Shown here piece by piece: positions 32,079-41,168 of a stretch of DNA of 43,559 bases. The notes beneath the pieces were generated by a model. It was given only the letters and a program-made list of their open reading frames with translations. It made no database searches and was not told where the DNA came from. The DNA is from Actinokineospora terrae. GTDB taxonomy: Bacteria; Actinomycetota; Actinomycetes; Mycobacteriales; Pseudonocardiaceae. The DNA lies in contig NZ_FOGI01000002.1 in assembly GCF_900111175.1 (NCBI RefSeq), positions 1-43,559 on the forward strand, in the 5' to 3' direction. The first letter of the stretch is position 1. Each line of letters begins with the position of its first letter. The position numbers and the translations under genes are program-made.

Positions 32079-33337
32079 CCACCGTGATCGACAAGCCGCA
32101 CGCCCCACCCGACACGACCACCCGATCCCCGCGGCCGCTCACCCCGACACGGCGCGGCGGGGCGGCGGGACTGGCGTTGGGGACCCTCGCCGTCGGCACC
32201 AGCGGCCACGCGGTCGCCGGGCTGCTGCCCATCATGTCCGCCGAACTGCACACCCCCATCGTCCTGATAGGACAACTCGCGACCGTGTTCGCGTTGGTGT
32301 GCGCGGTGTCGGCGCCCGTGCTGGCCGTGGCCACCGGCCGGTGGGAACGGCGCCGACTGCTGGTGGCGTGCCTGACGGTCACCGCCGCGGGCAACGCCCT
32401 GGCCGCCGCCGCGCCCACCTACCCGGTCCTGCTGGCCGGGCGGGTGCTCACCGCGCTGGGCGCGGCCATGACCACCGCCATCGCCGTCGGCCTGGCCGCC
32501 GCCACCAGCACCCCGGCCCGGCGCGCCCGGGCGATGGCGATCGTGCTGTCCGGGCTCACCGGCGCCCTGCTGATCGGCGTCCCCGGCGTCGCCATCCTCG
32601 CCCACGCCACCGGCTACCGCCCCGCCCTCTGGACCGTCACCGCCCTGTGCGCGGCCGCGGCCCTCGTCATTGCCGCCACCGCACCCCGCCTCCCCGCCCC
32701 ACCCGCCGCAGGGATACGTGACCGGGTCGCGGCCGCGACCCGCCCCGGCGTCGGCGGCGTCCTGGGCGGCGCCCTGCTGGCCTGGACGAGCACCGGCACC
32801 GTCTACCCCTACCTCGCCGTGCTCCTCGACGGCCCCACCAGCGCCTACCTCACCGCCTACGGACTCGGCGCCGCCACCGGCACCCTCACCGCCGGACACC
32901 TCGCCGACCGCCTCGGCCCCCGCCCCGTCCTGATCACCGCCACCGCCACCAGCCTCGCCGCGCTGCTGCTGCTCCCCCACTGCCACCACCCCGCCGCCGC
33001 CATGACCGCCGTGACCGTGTGGGGCGCCGCGGCCTGGTCGACCACACCCCCGCTCAACGCCCGGCTCGACACCCTCGCCGACCGCGGCACCCAACCGCTG
33101 CTGCTCGCCCTGGCGGGCAGCGTCATCTACCTCGGCATGGGCCTCGGCGGGCTGCTCGGCGGCGCCGTGATCACCTGGGCCGGACCGGACCGACTACCCA
33201 CCACCGCCGCGCTCGCCACCGCCGCGGCCCTCCACCTGTTCGCCACAACCGGCCGCCACCACCGCCCACGAGGCGGCCGCCCACCGCGACAACCGCACGA
33301 ACCGTTCGCGCCGACACCGTCCTGGCCGCTGCGATGA
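32075..33337 (+). CDS. MFS transporter
   Basis: This encodes 420 residues from ATG 32075, overlapping the lipoprotein stop. Twelve hydrophobic segments are arranged as two six-helix halves. The first starts AGLALGTLAVGTSGHAVAGL, and the loop after helix 2 reads TGRWERRRLL, the MFS motif A position. The second half has GHLADRLGPRPVL in the equivalent loop, which is well conserved. The overall type resembles DHA1/AraJ-like drug or sugar effluxers. It is encoded with secreted and lipoproteins and therefore probably exports a small molecule. The C-terminus is a basic, His/Pro-rich tail. Its stop overlaps the start of a dead DNA methyltransferase. Confidence 0.88.
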   Translation: MTTVIDKPHAPPDTTTRSPRPLTPTRRGGAAGLALGTLAVGTSGHAVAGLLPIMSAELHTPIVLIGQLATVFALVCAVSAPVLAVATGRWERRRLLVACLTVTAAGNALAAAAPTYPVLLAGRVLTALGAAMTTAIAVGLAAATSTPARRARAMAIVLSGLTGALLIGVPGVAILAHATGYRPALWTVTALCAAAALVIAATAPRLPAPPAAGIRDRVAAATRPGVGGVLGGALLAWTSTGTVYPYLAVLLDGPTSAYLTAYGLGAATGTLTAGHLADRLGPRPVLITATATSLAALLLLPHCHHPAAAMTAVTVWGAAAWSTTPPLNARLDTLADRGTQPLLLALAGSVIYLGMGLGGLLGGAVITWAGPDRLPTTAALATAAALHLFATTGRHHRPRGGRPPRQPHEPFAPTPSWPLR

Positions 33338-34665
33338 GCACACACCCCGGCGGCCGAGCACGGCGCGCGTCCACCCGCCCGAGCGGCCGGGCCGCGACAA
33401 GCCCACCCCGCACCCGCCCACGCCGCGCCGTCAGACAGCGGCTGCGGTTGGGCAGCCTGTGCACCAGCTACGGCGGCCTGGACATGGCCACCGCCGCCGT
33501 GCTGCCCACCGAACTGCGCTGGTACGCCGAACACAACCCACCCACCCCGCGACGACCACGCCCACGCCAACCCGCCGCGCGCGTCCTCGCCCACCACCAC
33601 CCCACCCTGCCCAACCACGGCGACATCACCACCATCGACTGGACCCGGGTGGAGCCGGTCGACGTGCTCACCGCCGGATGGCCCTGCACCGGCCTGTCCC
33701 TGGCCGGGACACGCCTCGGCCTGGAACCCGGCACCCCGAGCGGGCTGTGGACCGAGGTCGCCCGCGCCATCACCGCCCTGCACCCCGGACTGGTCGTGCT
33801 GGAGAACGTGAGAGGAGTCCTCAGTGGACGAACACCCCCTGGCCCGGTGGAACGGTGCCCGACGTGTCTGGGAGACACCCCACCGGACCGTGCCCTGCGG
33901 GCACTGGGCGCCGTACTCGGCGACCTGGCCGACATCGGGTATGACGCGGCGTGGTGTGGCCTGGCCGCTGCCGACATCGGCGCCCCCCCACCAGCGCTAC
34001 CGCGTCATCATCGCCGCCACCCCCACCGACCCGACGACCCCGCCGCGCTGGACCGACTTCGTCCACCCGCCCACCCGGCACACCCCTGATGCCCACATCC
34101 ACCACGACCCGGGCCGGGTCGAACCGCTCCCCCTCGACCGGGGCGACCCGACGACCCAGCCTCGACGGACTCGGACACCTGCTGCCGACCCCACGCGCCT
34201 CCGACGGCGCCAAGGGCAGCCCCCGCCAACGCGGCAGCAGCGGGGACCCGATGCTCCCCTCCGCGGTGACAGCCCTGCTCCCCACACCGACCGTCGCCGA
34301 CAGCCGCGGCCTGTTCAACACCAGCCGAGGTTGGCCACGCCACGAGGGACAGACCCTGACCGGCGTGATCCGCGCTGGGGTCGATACGCCCCCGCCATCC
34401 AGCACTGGGAACGCGTCCTCGGACGTGCCGCCCCCTTCCCCACCATCACCGGACGCACCGGATCACCAGTGCTCAACCCCGCCCTCTCCGAGTGGATGAT
34501 GGGACTCCCGGAAGGCCACGTCACCGATGTCCCCGGACTGTCCTGCGTGGACCAACTCCAGGTCATCGGCGGCGGCGTGGTGCCCAACAAGGCGCCGCAG
34601 CGCTCGTCTACCTCCTCTCACGGCTCGCGCCGCTGGCACCGGACCCAGGTCTGCGCTGCCGTTGA
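33334..34665 (+). pseudogene. Cytosine-C5 DNA methyltransferase, multiply frameshifted
   Basis: ATG 33334 overlaps the MFS stop. Frame one gives LRLGSLCTSYGGLDMATAAV (motif I), GDITTIDW, GWPCTGLSLAG (motif IV with the catalytic Cys) and VVLENVRGV (motif VI). At a C7 run (33983-33989) one extra base shifts to frame two, HQRYRVIIAA (motif VIII). Near 34140 it moves to frame three (LLPTPRASDG, LPTPTVADSRG), near 34378 back to frame two (LNPALSEWMMGLPEGHV), and near 34590 once more (AALVYLLSRLAPLAPD) to TGA 34665. Intact actinophage and AICE methyltransferases have all these blocks in one frame. At least four indels mean true decay, not a single sequencing error. Confidence 0.85.
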
Positions 34666-35222
34666 CCAGCACTTCAACACGGACGGGGCGTTCATGCCGC
34701 AAAGTTTCGATCTTGGTCGGCCACTTCCCGCGGCGTCGTTGGTTCAGAGGGGTCATGACATGGAGAAGCCTCGAGCGAACTCGCCGACGGACGTGAGACG
34801 GCCGGTCGGTGCTCGCCGATTCGGACTGCAGCGCGGACCGCGCCCGCCTTTGTGTGATTTCGCGCGGAGGACGGGGGAACGGCGAGGACGCCGTCCGACG
34901 AGATCCGTGCGAAACCGGGACTCTCCACCCACCAGAGAAGTCACCGTGCCCCGAACCAACCACACGCCGAATGTGACGTTGCTGCGCCTTGGACGTCCTG
35001 CCGAACCACGGTAGCGGGGGCCACTGACCACGCATGCACCATGGCGGCGATCCGCGTTGCCTGCTGGTCTCATGATGGAGTTTGAGGACCGATGACAACG
35101 GTAGTCAGGGGCACTACTTCACCGACCATGCGGTCAGTGAAGCGACCCCACGCCCCAGTTGGACTGCTGAGACGCGAGCACAACCACCGGCGTCGTCGCG
35201 GGATCTGCGGAGGCCGCGCGGC
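34666..35222. other. Intergenic stretch without a supported gene
   Basis: This follows the dead methyltransferase. Codon bias is weak in all frames, and longer frames (for example minus 34753-35073) have no ribosome site or motif. GGAGG at 35210-35214 is the ribosome site of the next gene. Confidence 0.45.
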
Positions 35223-36530
35223 ATGAGCTTTCTCGTCTCCGAATGGGCCAGTGAGTCGGCGCCGGTGGCCGACGCCTACGAGCGGCTGATCTTGATGAAG
35301 CTGGCCAACCACGCGCACAGCGATGGCCGGGCGGCATATCCGTCCAAGCCGACGATTGCCCGAACGGCGATGTGCGATACCGAGACAGTGAAGCGGCGGC
35401 TGCGATCACTGGAGTCCCGAGGACTCATCCAGCGAGGTGACCAACGTTTGGTCGCCCACATCCGGGCGGACAGACGACCTGTGGTCTGGGATCTGATGGT
35501 CCCGTTCTCGTGGTACTCCCCCGAGCAATTGGGCTCGGTCAACCGGGAGGCAGTCGACGCGGGCCGTCCGGCGCTGACAGCCGAGTCGCGCCCGGACCTA
35601 CGCTCGGCACCTGAGCGCGCGCCCAGGGCGGACAAAGGAGTACCCAATCCAAAGCGCCGGACGAGGTCCGTTCGCCACACGGTGGTTCCCGCTGTCCCCG
35701 AGCCGGGGCTCGACCACGGAGGCTCTGAGAGAGACCTCGCAGTAGGTGACGGGGGAACTGAAAGAGCCGTCAGCGGGGGCTCTGCAAGTCTCGACACGGG
35801 GGCTCTACGAGAGTCCCAAACCAGTCCTTCGGGAACCCGTCCTCCCTCACTCCGTCCGCCGGCACTCGATGTGTCACTCGGGGATCAACAGGGGACAGGC
35901 ACGACGACGGACGGACCGAACGAGTTCCTCGACGAACAGGCAGAACCGGCCGAGTGGGCCACGGCCCTGGTCGTCGAGTTGAACTTCGGCCGCCACAAGA
36001 GACCCAGCCTTGGGCAGGTACGCCAATTGGCAGCGGCGGTCCAAGCCGCCCATGAGCGCCACTCCCTCAGCGAGACCGAGGTCAAACGCCATTGCCGCCT
36101 GACCATCGAGGCAGCCACCAAGTCGGCCGTGCCCTACCTGCTCCGCGGCCTGCAACCCGATCTGCTGCCCGCTCCAACACCGCGATCGCACAAGCCCGAC
36201 CTGGGCTCAAACCGCACGACCGGACCGTCGCCTTCCAGAGCCGATGAGCAGGACGGCGCAAGGATCACGCTGGTCGATCTGTCTGATCCTGCAGCGAAGG
36301 TGGCTTCCGCGCTGGCAGAGGTCCTTGTGTCCGTCCGCGGGCTCGCCGCCAGCCGCGCACAGACACTTGCTGACGAAGCGATCCGAAGTCGTGTTGAGGC
36401 CGACCAGCCGATTACTCGCGAGACCTTCGTACAGGCGGCAATCGCGGCTTGTCATCAGCGCCCGGGCAAGGACTCAGCACACCTTCGTGGACGAATCGAA
36501 CGGACCGCCAAGTTCGTCGTGACCTCGTGA
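35223..36530 (+). CDS. Plasmid/phage-type helix-turn-helix protein
   Basis: This encodes 435 residues from ATG 35223. Residues 1-85 form a winged-helix domain of the replication-initiator type: MSFLVSEWASES, ILMKLANHAHSDGRAAYPSK, then RTAMCDTETVKRRLRSLESR and GLIQRGD. A long Arg/Pro/Ser/Gly-rich disordered segment spans about 125-285. A helical C-terminal domain contains WATALVVELNFGRHKRPSLG and AAIAACHQRPGKDSAHLRGR. Proteins starting this way are common on actinobacterial plasmids, AICEs and phages and are annotated as HTH or replication proteins. Codon bias is weaker than in the chromosomal neighbours, as expected for acquired DNA. It lies next to a methyltransferase remnant that may belong to the same lost element. 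Confidence 0.75.
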   Translation: MSFLVSEWASESAPVADAYERLILMKLANHAHSDGRAAYPSKPTIARTAMCDTETVKRRLRSLESRGLIQRGDQRLVAHIRADRRPVVWDLMVPFSWYSPEQLGSVNREAVDAGRPALTAESRPDLRSAPERAPRADKGVPNPKRRTRSVRHTVVPAVPEPGLDHGGSERDLAVGDGGTERAVSGGSASLDTGALRESQTSPSGTRPPSLRPPALDVSLGDQQGTGTTTDGPNEFLDEQAEPAEWATALVVELNFGRHKRPSLGQVRQLAAAVQAAHERHSLSETEVKRHCRLTIEAATKSAVPYLLRGLQPDLLPAPTPRSHKPDLGSNRTTGPSPSRADEQDGARITLVDLSDPAAKVASALAEVLVSVRGLAASRAQTLADEAIRSRVEADQPITRETFVQAAIAACHQRPGKDSAHLRGRIERTAKFVVTS

Positions 36531-36548
36531 TGGCGACGCCATCACGAG
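36524..36548 (+). terminator. Terminator overlapping the stop of the HTH gene
   Basis: CTCGTGATGGC and GCCATCACGAG form a perfect 11-bp stem with loop GAC. The stop codon lies inside the left arm. No U-run follows. Confidence 0.65.
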
Positions 36549-37362
36549 ACCAGACGCAACGGCCACACTTCGAACGGGTCCACACTGGGGCCTTGACTTT
36601 CGAGTTCACCACCGGGAGTAGCACCAAGCAGGCCGCAGCAGTCCGTTCGACAGCTCCTCCAACCCAGCGGCCGTTGCCGGCTGATCAACAGGACCCTGAA
36701 CCGCGCCCCATGCTCCCAGTGCTGTGGCCAGCGGTAGCCGATTCGAGCCCTGGACCGCCGGAGCCACCTGCGCGGAGGAAGCCTGCCTGAGTGCTCGATG
36801 GACGCCCCGTCACCGGTCCCGGTGGGCGGTGATCTCCGATATCATAAAAGAGAACGCGGCTGTGCGCCGCAGTCGTCTGCGGTCTTGGCTACCAGACGTG
36901 GCCTCACCGTAGGCGGCCCATTCGGTCGCACGAGGTTCTCCCACTGCGCCAGACCAAGCGGCGGTCGGCTGTGCTCGTACCTTAGATGACCGACCACATC
37001 GAACAATCCGGGTAGCGCCGCCCATTGCTTGCGTGGAAGGCTAACAGGTGGCGAAGAGCGAGATCGGGGCAACGCAGATCGCGGCCGAGGTGTCGTTGGC
37101 CGTGTTGGGATCCAGCAGTGTCCGGCTACCCGCGCGGCGGGGGTAGCTGACCGAGCGACAGCAGTCCGAGGGTGGCGCGGATGGTGCGCTGTATGGACTC
37201 GCTCGAGGCGGGAGGCCCGACGACGCAGGTCGCCTGGGTGACCGCAGCGGCGCAGTTCGTGGGCAGGGATGCTTAGGTGAAGCCCGGGGGCCAGGGCACG
37301 GACGATCGTGGCCGAGGTCAGGGTGGCCGGGCCGCTGTGTGACCTGGACCGACAGGGGGTGG
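36549..37362. other. 800-nt stretch without a supported gene
   Basis: Both strands carry only fragmented frames with mixed codon bias. An AT-rich patch with CATAAAAGAG lies near 36843-36852. The minus strand near 36900-37070 encodes a Trp/Leu-containing segment (QWAALPGLFDVVGHLRYEH) that could be an old gene remnant, but I cannot assign it. Confidence 0.4.
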
Positions 37363-37569
37363 TCAGTCCAGGACGGTGAAGCGTCCTGCCTTCATGTCCT
37401 TGGTCAGCGCGGCGAATCGGTCCGGGGTGATGATGAGTATCGGGCTGTCGTCGCTCAGTTTGCTGTCGCGGACGCCGATCATGGGTGTGTCGCGGTGTGT
37501 GCCGATCTCGACGCAGGCGCCGTTGCCCGCGGACCGGGTGGACGTGCGCCAGGTCCAGGTCTCGCTCAT
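37363..37569 (-). CDS. DUF397 protein
   Basis: This is a 68-residue protein from ATG 37569. It has the classic DUF397 pattern: WRTSTRSAGNGACVEIG, then a short acidic middle VRDSKLSDDSPILIITPDRF and a final AALTKDMKAGRF. It overlaps the XRE regulator stop by ATGA. DUF397 proteins are actinomycete-specific partners of neighbouring XRE/DUF5753 regulators (the whiJ-like pairs of Streptomyces), where the small protein is thought to antagonise the DNA-binding partner. GAGAGGA lies about 8 nt before the ATG. Confidence 0.93.
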   Translation of the reverse strand: MSETWTWRTSTRSAGNGACVEIGTHRDTPMIGVRDSKLSDDSPILIITPDRFAALTKDMKAGRFTVLD

Positions 37570-38435
37570 GCCGACATGTCCTCTCGGATGCGGTCGATCA
37601 TCGCCGCCGACTGATCGGCTGGGAGCGCCAGTTTCGTCAGGCGGCGTTCGACCTCGGTGTATCGGTCGATTTCGTCAGTATCATCGCGCAGTCGTCCGCT
37701 GCACAGGTCTTCGAGGTAGACCACGCCCGGGTCGTGGTCGATGGGGAACTCCAGGCGGATGTGGGCGCCGTGGAAGCCTGGGTGCGCGCCCGCGTGGGCG
37801 GGCAGGACCAGGATGGTCACGTTGTCGCGTTCCGCGAGTTCGCGCAGGTGCCCGAGTTGTTCTGCGGCGACGGCCCGACCGCCGACGTGTTTGCGCAGCA
37901 CGCCCTCGTCGATGACCGCGACCACCTTTGGCGCCATGGTGTCGCGGTCGAGCGCGTCCTGTCGCCGCAGGCGCAGTTTCACCACCGCCTCCACCTCGTC
38001 GGCGGGCATGTCGGGGGTGTGGGCGCGTACTGCCGCGGTGGCATAGGCGCGGCATTGCAGCAGGCCCATGATCACCACGGCGTCGTAGGTGAACACGCGG
38101 CTGGCTCCCTGCTCGAGGGCGACGTACATGTCGAACCCGGGTGGCAGTGGCATCGAGGCGGTGTCCAACTCGACGACCGGCCCCGCGGTGCGCAGGCCGA
38201 CGACGAGGGCGCGGAGGTGATCGACCAGATCGGGTGCCCCGTAGTACGGCAGCAGGACCTCGATGTCGGGTGGGCGGGGCACGTTGCGTCCGGATTCGAA
38301 GTGCGCGATCCGGCTCTGGGCCGTGCCCAGCCGTCGACCCGCGTCGGTCTGGCTGAGCCCGGCGGCTCCACGCAGACGCCGCAGCTCGAAAGCCAGGTAC
38401 CTCCTGATGACGGTGGGAGTGGTCGAGAGCGCCAT
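37566..38435 (-). CDS. XRE-family regulator with DUF5753 domain (WhiJ-like)
   Basis: This encodes 289 residues from ATG 38435, with a near-perfect AGGAGGTGA ribosome site. An XRE helix-turn-helix occupies residues of about 10-65 (LRRLRGAAGLSQTDAGRRLG, SRIAHFESGRNVP). The DUF5753 domain follows: FTYDAVVIMGLLQCRAYATA, RLRRQDAL, VVAVIDEGVLRKHVGG and GAHIRLEFPIDHDPGVVYLE. Such regulators control development or local genes together with their DUF397 partner. The gene is divergent from the glycosylase/radical SAM operon, and the 191-nt gap contains symmetric sites, so it may regulate that operon. Confidence 0.93.
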   Translation of the reverse strand: MALSTTPTVIRRYLAFELRRLRGAAGLSQTDAGRRLGTAQSRIAHFESGRNVPRPPDIEVLLPYYGAPDLVDHLRALVVGLRTAGPVVELDTASMPLPPGFDMYVALEQGASRVFTYDAVVIMGLLQCRAYATAAVRAHTPDMPADEVEAVVKLRLRRQDALDRDTMAPKVVAVIDEGVLRKHVGGRAVAAEQLGHLRELAERDNVTILVLPAHAGAHPGFHGAHIRLEFPIDHDPGVVYLEDLCSGRLRDDTDEIDRYTEVERRLTKLALPADQSAAMIDRIREDMSA

Positions 38436-38507
38436 GTCACCTCCTGTCGCGGCGCGGTTCACCCGGTCGGCGGGCACCACTGCCCTGGCCAGGAATACCG
38501 CTCGGCC

Positions 38508-38566
38508 GTAATCTATTACTGACCGGGTCGATCTCGGCTCACCGCAGTGTCCCCCACCTGTCCCCC
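38508..38566. promoter_or_regulatory. Candidate operator between the XRE gene and the radical SAM operon
   Basis: GTAATCTATTAC (38508-38519) is a 5+2+5 palindrome in an otherwise GC-rich gap and may include a -10 box. Two TGTCCCCC boxes follow at 38548-38555 and 38559-38566, exactly 11 nt apart and thus on the same DNA face. Both are suited to a regulator dimer or tandem binding. Confidence 0.5.
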
Positions 38567-38626
38567 GACGTGGTCGGCGGCCGTGACCACCGGGGGGTGT
38601 CTGACCGAAGGAGGTGTGGCCAACCC

Positions 38627-38818
38627 ATGAGAGTGCGCCTCTACCAGGACGTGCCGTCGGTCGCCGCCGCAGGAGACGTGGTGGAGGTCCCCAACGACGC
38701 GCGAGGCTACGGCTTGCTCGACCGGCACCTCGCCGTGCAGTTGACGCCGTTCACACCGGTCACTGTGGAGCTCGACGAGGATCAGGTGACCACGCTGCTG
38801 GCATCGACCGGGCCATGA
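38627..38818 (+). CDS. Small hypothetical protein heading the operon
   Basis: This encodes 63 residues from ATG 38627, with a strong GAAGGAGGTG site 9 nt upstream. The sequence is a compact beta-rich unit: MRVRLYQDVPSVAAAGDVVE, then NDARGYGLLDRHLAVQLTPF and TVELDEDQVTTLL. The ribosome site and codon bias support a real gene. The family is not recognised. It precedes the glycosylase-like gene by about 95 nt in the same orientation and may be co-transcribed. Confidence 0.7.
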   Translation: MRVRLYQDVPSVAAAGDVVEVPNDARGYGLLDRHLAVQLTPFTPVTVELDEDQVTTLLASTGP

Positions 38819-38914
38819 CCACGTGCTGGCGGCAAAAGGTGGCACGCCCGCGCTCGCAGGACCCCGAGGTGTGGTGAGGAGAATGTCCCGGTTCATCGAC
38901 CGTGGAAGGATCCC

Positions 38915-39730
38915 ATGCCGCACGCGACGCTCATGCTCGATCATCCCGCCTGGACCACGACCCCGGACGGGCGCTGCGTACGAGCGTGCCGGACGGGCGA
39001 GACGGTGGCGACGGTCATCGGCGTGCCGACCGAGACCGGTCACGGCCACACCGTGGACCTGGTCGCGCCCGGAGGCGCCCCGACGCCGGTGATCGACATC
39101 GTCGACCCGGCCGGGGCCAGCGGACCGGAGGAGATCGTCGCTCCGTTGCGAGCCGACGGTCCGGTCGGGCGGGTGCGGAACCCGGACCTGTGGGACGCGC
39201 TGACGACCTCGGCGATCCGCCAGGTCATCCGCGCGGACCAGGCCCGCAAACTGCACCGCGGTTTCCGCGAAGCCCATGGCCTGGCAGTGGACACCGCCGC
39301 CGGTCGGGTCTTCCTCATGCCCGATCCCGACACGGTCTCCGCGCTGTCCGACGCCGAGTTCGCGCGCGTGGGCCTGAAGTTCTTCCGCCGGGTGTTGCGG
39401 GCCTGTGCCGACTGGTACCGCAAATGCGCCGACGACTGGGCTCAGATGACCGCGCCGGAACTGGTCACCGCGCTGCAGGCCGTGCCACGGATCGGGCCGT
39501 GGTCGGCCGGGGCCACCGTCGCGGACCACACCGGCGACTTCACCTACTACCCGCACTCCGACCTCGCCGTCCGCACCTGGGCCGCGCACCTGGCGCCCAC
39601 CCATGCCTGGCCCGATGACGACCGCGGTTTCGCCGCGCACTGGCGCGACATCACCGGGGACCACCTGTCCGACCTGACCCTGCTCACCCTCGCCTGGGGA
39701 GTCCGCCATGCCCGAGGAGCCACCGCCTAG
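38915..39730 (+). CDS. AlkA-like HhH-GPD DNA glycosylase homologue
   Basis: This encodes 271 residues from ATG 38915, with GGAAGGA 4 nt upstream. After an N-terminal beta region the second half is helical and carries the helix-hairpin-helix signature, ELVTALQAVPRIGPWSAGAT at residues 182-201. SDLAVRTWA follows, placing the candidate catalytic Asp at 216, as in AlkA-type monofunctional glycosylases. There is no Lys in the HhH position used by bifunctional lyases. No Fe-S Cys cluster is present at the C-terminus. Family members excise damaged or modified bases from DNA. The operon context suggests a specialised substrate such as a self-made modified base. It overlaps the radical SAM gene by 23 bp. 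Confidence 0.78.
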   Translation: MPHATLMLDHPAWTTTPDGRCVRACRTGETVATVIGVPTETGHGHTVDLVAPGGAPTPVIDIVDPAGASGPEEIVAPLRADGPVGRVRNPDLWDALTTSAIRQVIRADQARKLHRGFREAHGLAVDTAAGRVFLMPDPDTVSALSDAEFARVGLKFFRRVLRACADWYRKCADDWAQMTAPELVTALQAVPRIGPWSAGATVADHTGDFTYYPHSDLAVRTWAAHLAPTHAWPDDDRGFAAHWRDITGDHLSDLTLLTLAWGVRHARGATA

Positions 39731-41168
39731 CCCCATCGTCGGGGCCGACCCCACCCGCGAACTGGACGCGCTGTTCGTCAACGCGCCCCTGCGCGACTAC
39801 GACATCCGCCCACGCGTCAACGACTTCACCCTGCCGGTGCTGGGAATGGCCTACAACGCCACCTACGCCGCCACGCACGGCTTCAACGTCGGTGTCCTTG
39901 ACGCCGAGGCCCACGGCCTGGGTATCGGCGCCACCATCGACATCATCAACGCCCTGGCCCCACGCTGGGTCGGGCTGAACCTGCTCGCCCCGACCTACCC
40001 GATCAGCGCCGCCATCGCCGCCGGGCTCGACCCGGCGATCAAACTCATGGTCGGCGGCCACCACGCCAAGGCGATGCCCACCCAGATCCTCACCGACCCG
40101 CGCATGGCCCGCTGCGCCGCGCTGGTGATCGGCGAGGCCGAGACCCGCGTCGCCCGACTGCTCGACGACCACCACGCCCGCGCGGAACTGCCAGGCGTGA
40201 TGTGGCTCGACCCGATCCTGCGCACCCCGGTCACCGGAGGACGACCCGGCAACGGCCACCACCTGTCCCCCGACATCGACCGGCTGCCCTTCGTCGACCG
40301 CCGCTACCTCGTCCAGGACCCGCACCCTGACCGGGGACGGTGGGAAGCCGCCATGGTCGGCGCCCGCGGCTGCCCCTACCAGTGCAGCTTCTGCGGCGCC
40401 GCCGCGGCCGCCAACCCCGACGTCCGCATCCGCGTGCGCGACCCACACAACATCATCGACGAACTGCAGCAGCTACGCGGGACCGGGGTCACGGCGTTCC
40501 GGTTCGTCGACGATCTGTTCCTGGGCGCACGCCGGGTCATCCACCCCATGATGGGCACCTTCACCACCGAGCGCGTCGGCGACTGGGCACAGTGGGACGC
40601 CACCGGCCGCATCAACGTCCTGCACCGCGAACCCGACACCACCCTCGACCTGCTCGCCCGCAACGGGTTGCGCGAAGTGGCCCTGGGCATCGAGTCCGGC
40701 AGCGACCGCGTACTGACCATGATCGACAAACGCGTCACCCCAGACTCCGCCCGCTCGGTCGTGCGGCGACTCACCGAACGCGGCATCGACGTCAAGGGCT
40801 ACTTCATCCTCGGGTTCCCCACCGAGACCAGCGCCGAGATCGACACGACCGTGCGCCTGGTCCACGACCTGTGGGACCTCACCGACCCCCTGCCCGGCCG
40901 GTTCCGCGCCTCGGTCTTCGAGTACCGCCCCTACCCCGGCACCCTCGACTGGACCCGCCTCATGGCCACCGGCGCCTACACCGCCGACCAACTCCTCGAC
41001 TACCAGCCCGTCGACCTCACCGCCGACGGCGTCGAGGAATCCATGCGCGAACGCGACGAGTTCAACTTCAGCATCAACCTGCAACTCAGCGACGCCCCGA
41101 TCGAACACGTCCGCACCGCGCTGATCACCCTCACCCGCGGCCAACACGACCGAAGAACAGTGGCATGA
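39708..41168 (+). CDS. Cobalamin-type radical SAM enzyme
   Basis: This encodes 486 residues from ATG 39708, with GGGGAG upstream, overlapping the glycosylase gene end. Residues of about 18-165 form a Rossmann-like B12-binding-type domain (LDALFVNAPL, LGMAYNATYAATHGFNVGVL, RWVGLNLLAPTYP, MVGGHHAKAMP). The radical SAM core starts GARGCPYQCSFCG with Cys222, Cys226 and Cys229 binding the 4Fe-4S cluster. FRFVDDLFL, EVALGIESGS and VKGYFILGFPTET follow, the typical core strands. A C-terminal extension of about 100 residues contains SVFEYRPYPGT. B12-radical SAM enzymes methylate unreactive carbons or rearrange substrates. The substrate is unknown, but a nucleotide or nucleobase fits the neighbours. 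Confidence 0.88.
   Translation: MPEEPPPSPIVGADPTRELDALFVNAPLRDYDIRPRVNDFTLPVLGMAYNATYAATHGFNVGVLDAEAHGLGIGATIDIINALAPRWVGLNLLAPTYPISAAIAAGLDPAIKLMVGGHHAKAMPTQILTDPRMARCAALVIGEAETRVARLLDDHHARAELPGVMWLDPILRTPVTGGRPGNGHHLSPDIDRLPFVDRRYLVQDPHPDRGRWEAAMVGARGCPYQCSFCGAAAAANPDVRIRVRDPHNIIDELQQLRGTGVTAFRFVDDLFLGARRVIHPMMGTFTTERVGDWAQWDATGRINVLHREPDTTLDLLARNGLREVALGIESGSDRVLTMIDKRVTPDSARSVVRRLTERGIDVKGYFILGFPTETSAEIDTTVRLVHDLWDLTDPLPGRFRASVFEYRPYPGTLDWTRLMATGAYTADQLLDYQPVDLTADGVEESMRERDEFNFSINLQLSDAPIEHVRTALITLTRGQHDRRTVA

Noticed and set aside
33983..33989. C7 tract as a phase-variation switch of the methyltransferase
   Set aside because: At least three further frame changes downstream mean a change in this tract alone could not restore the protein.
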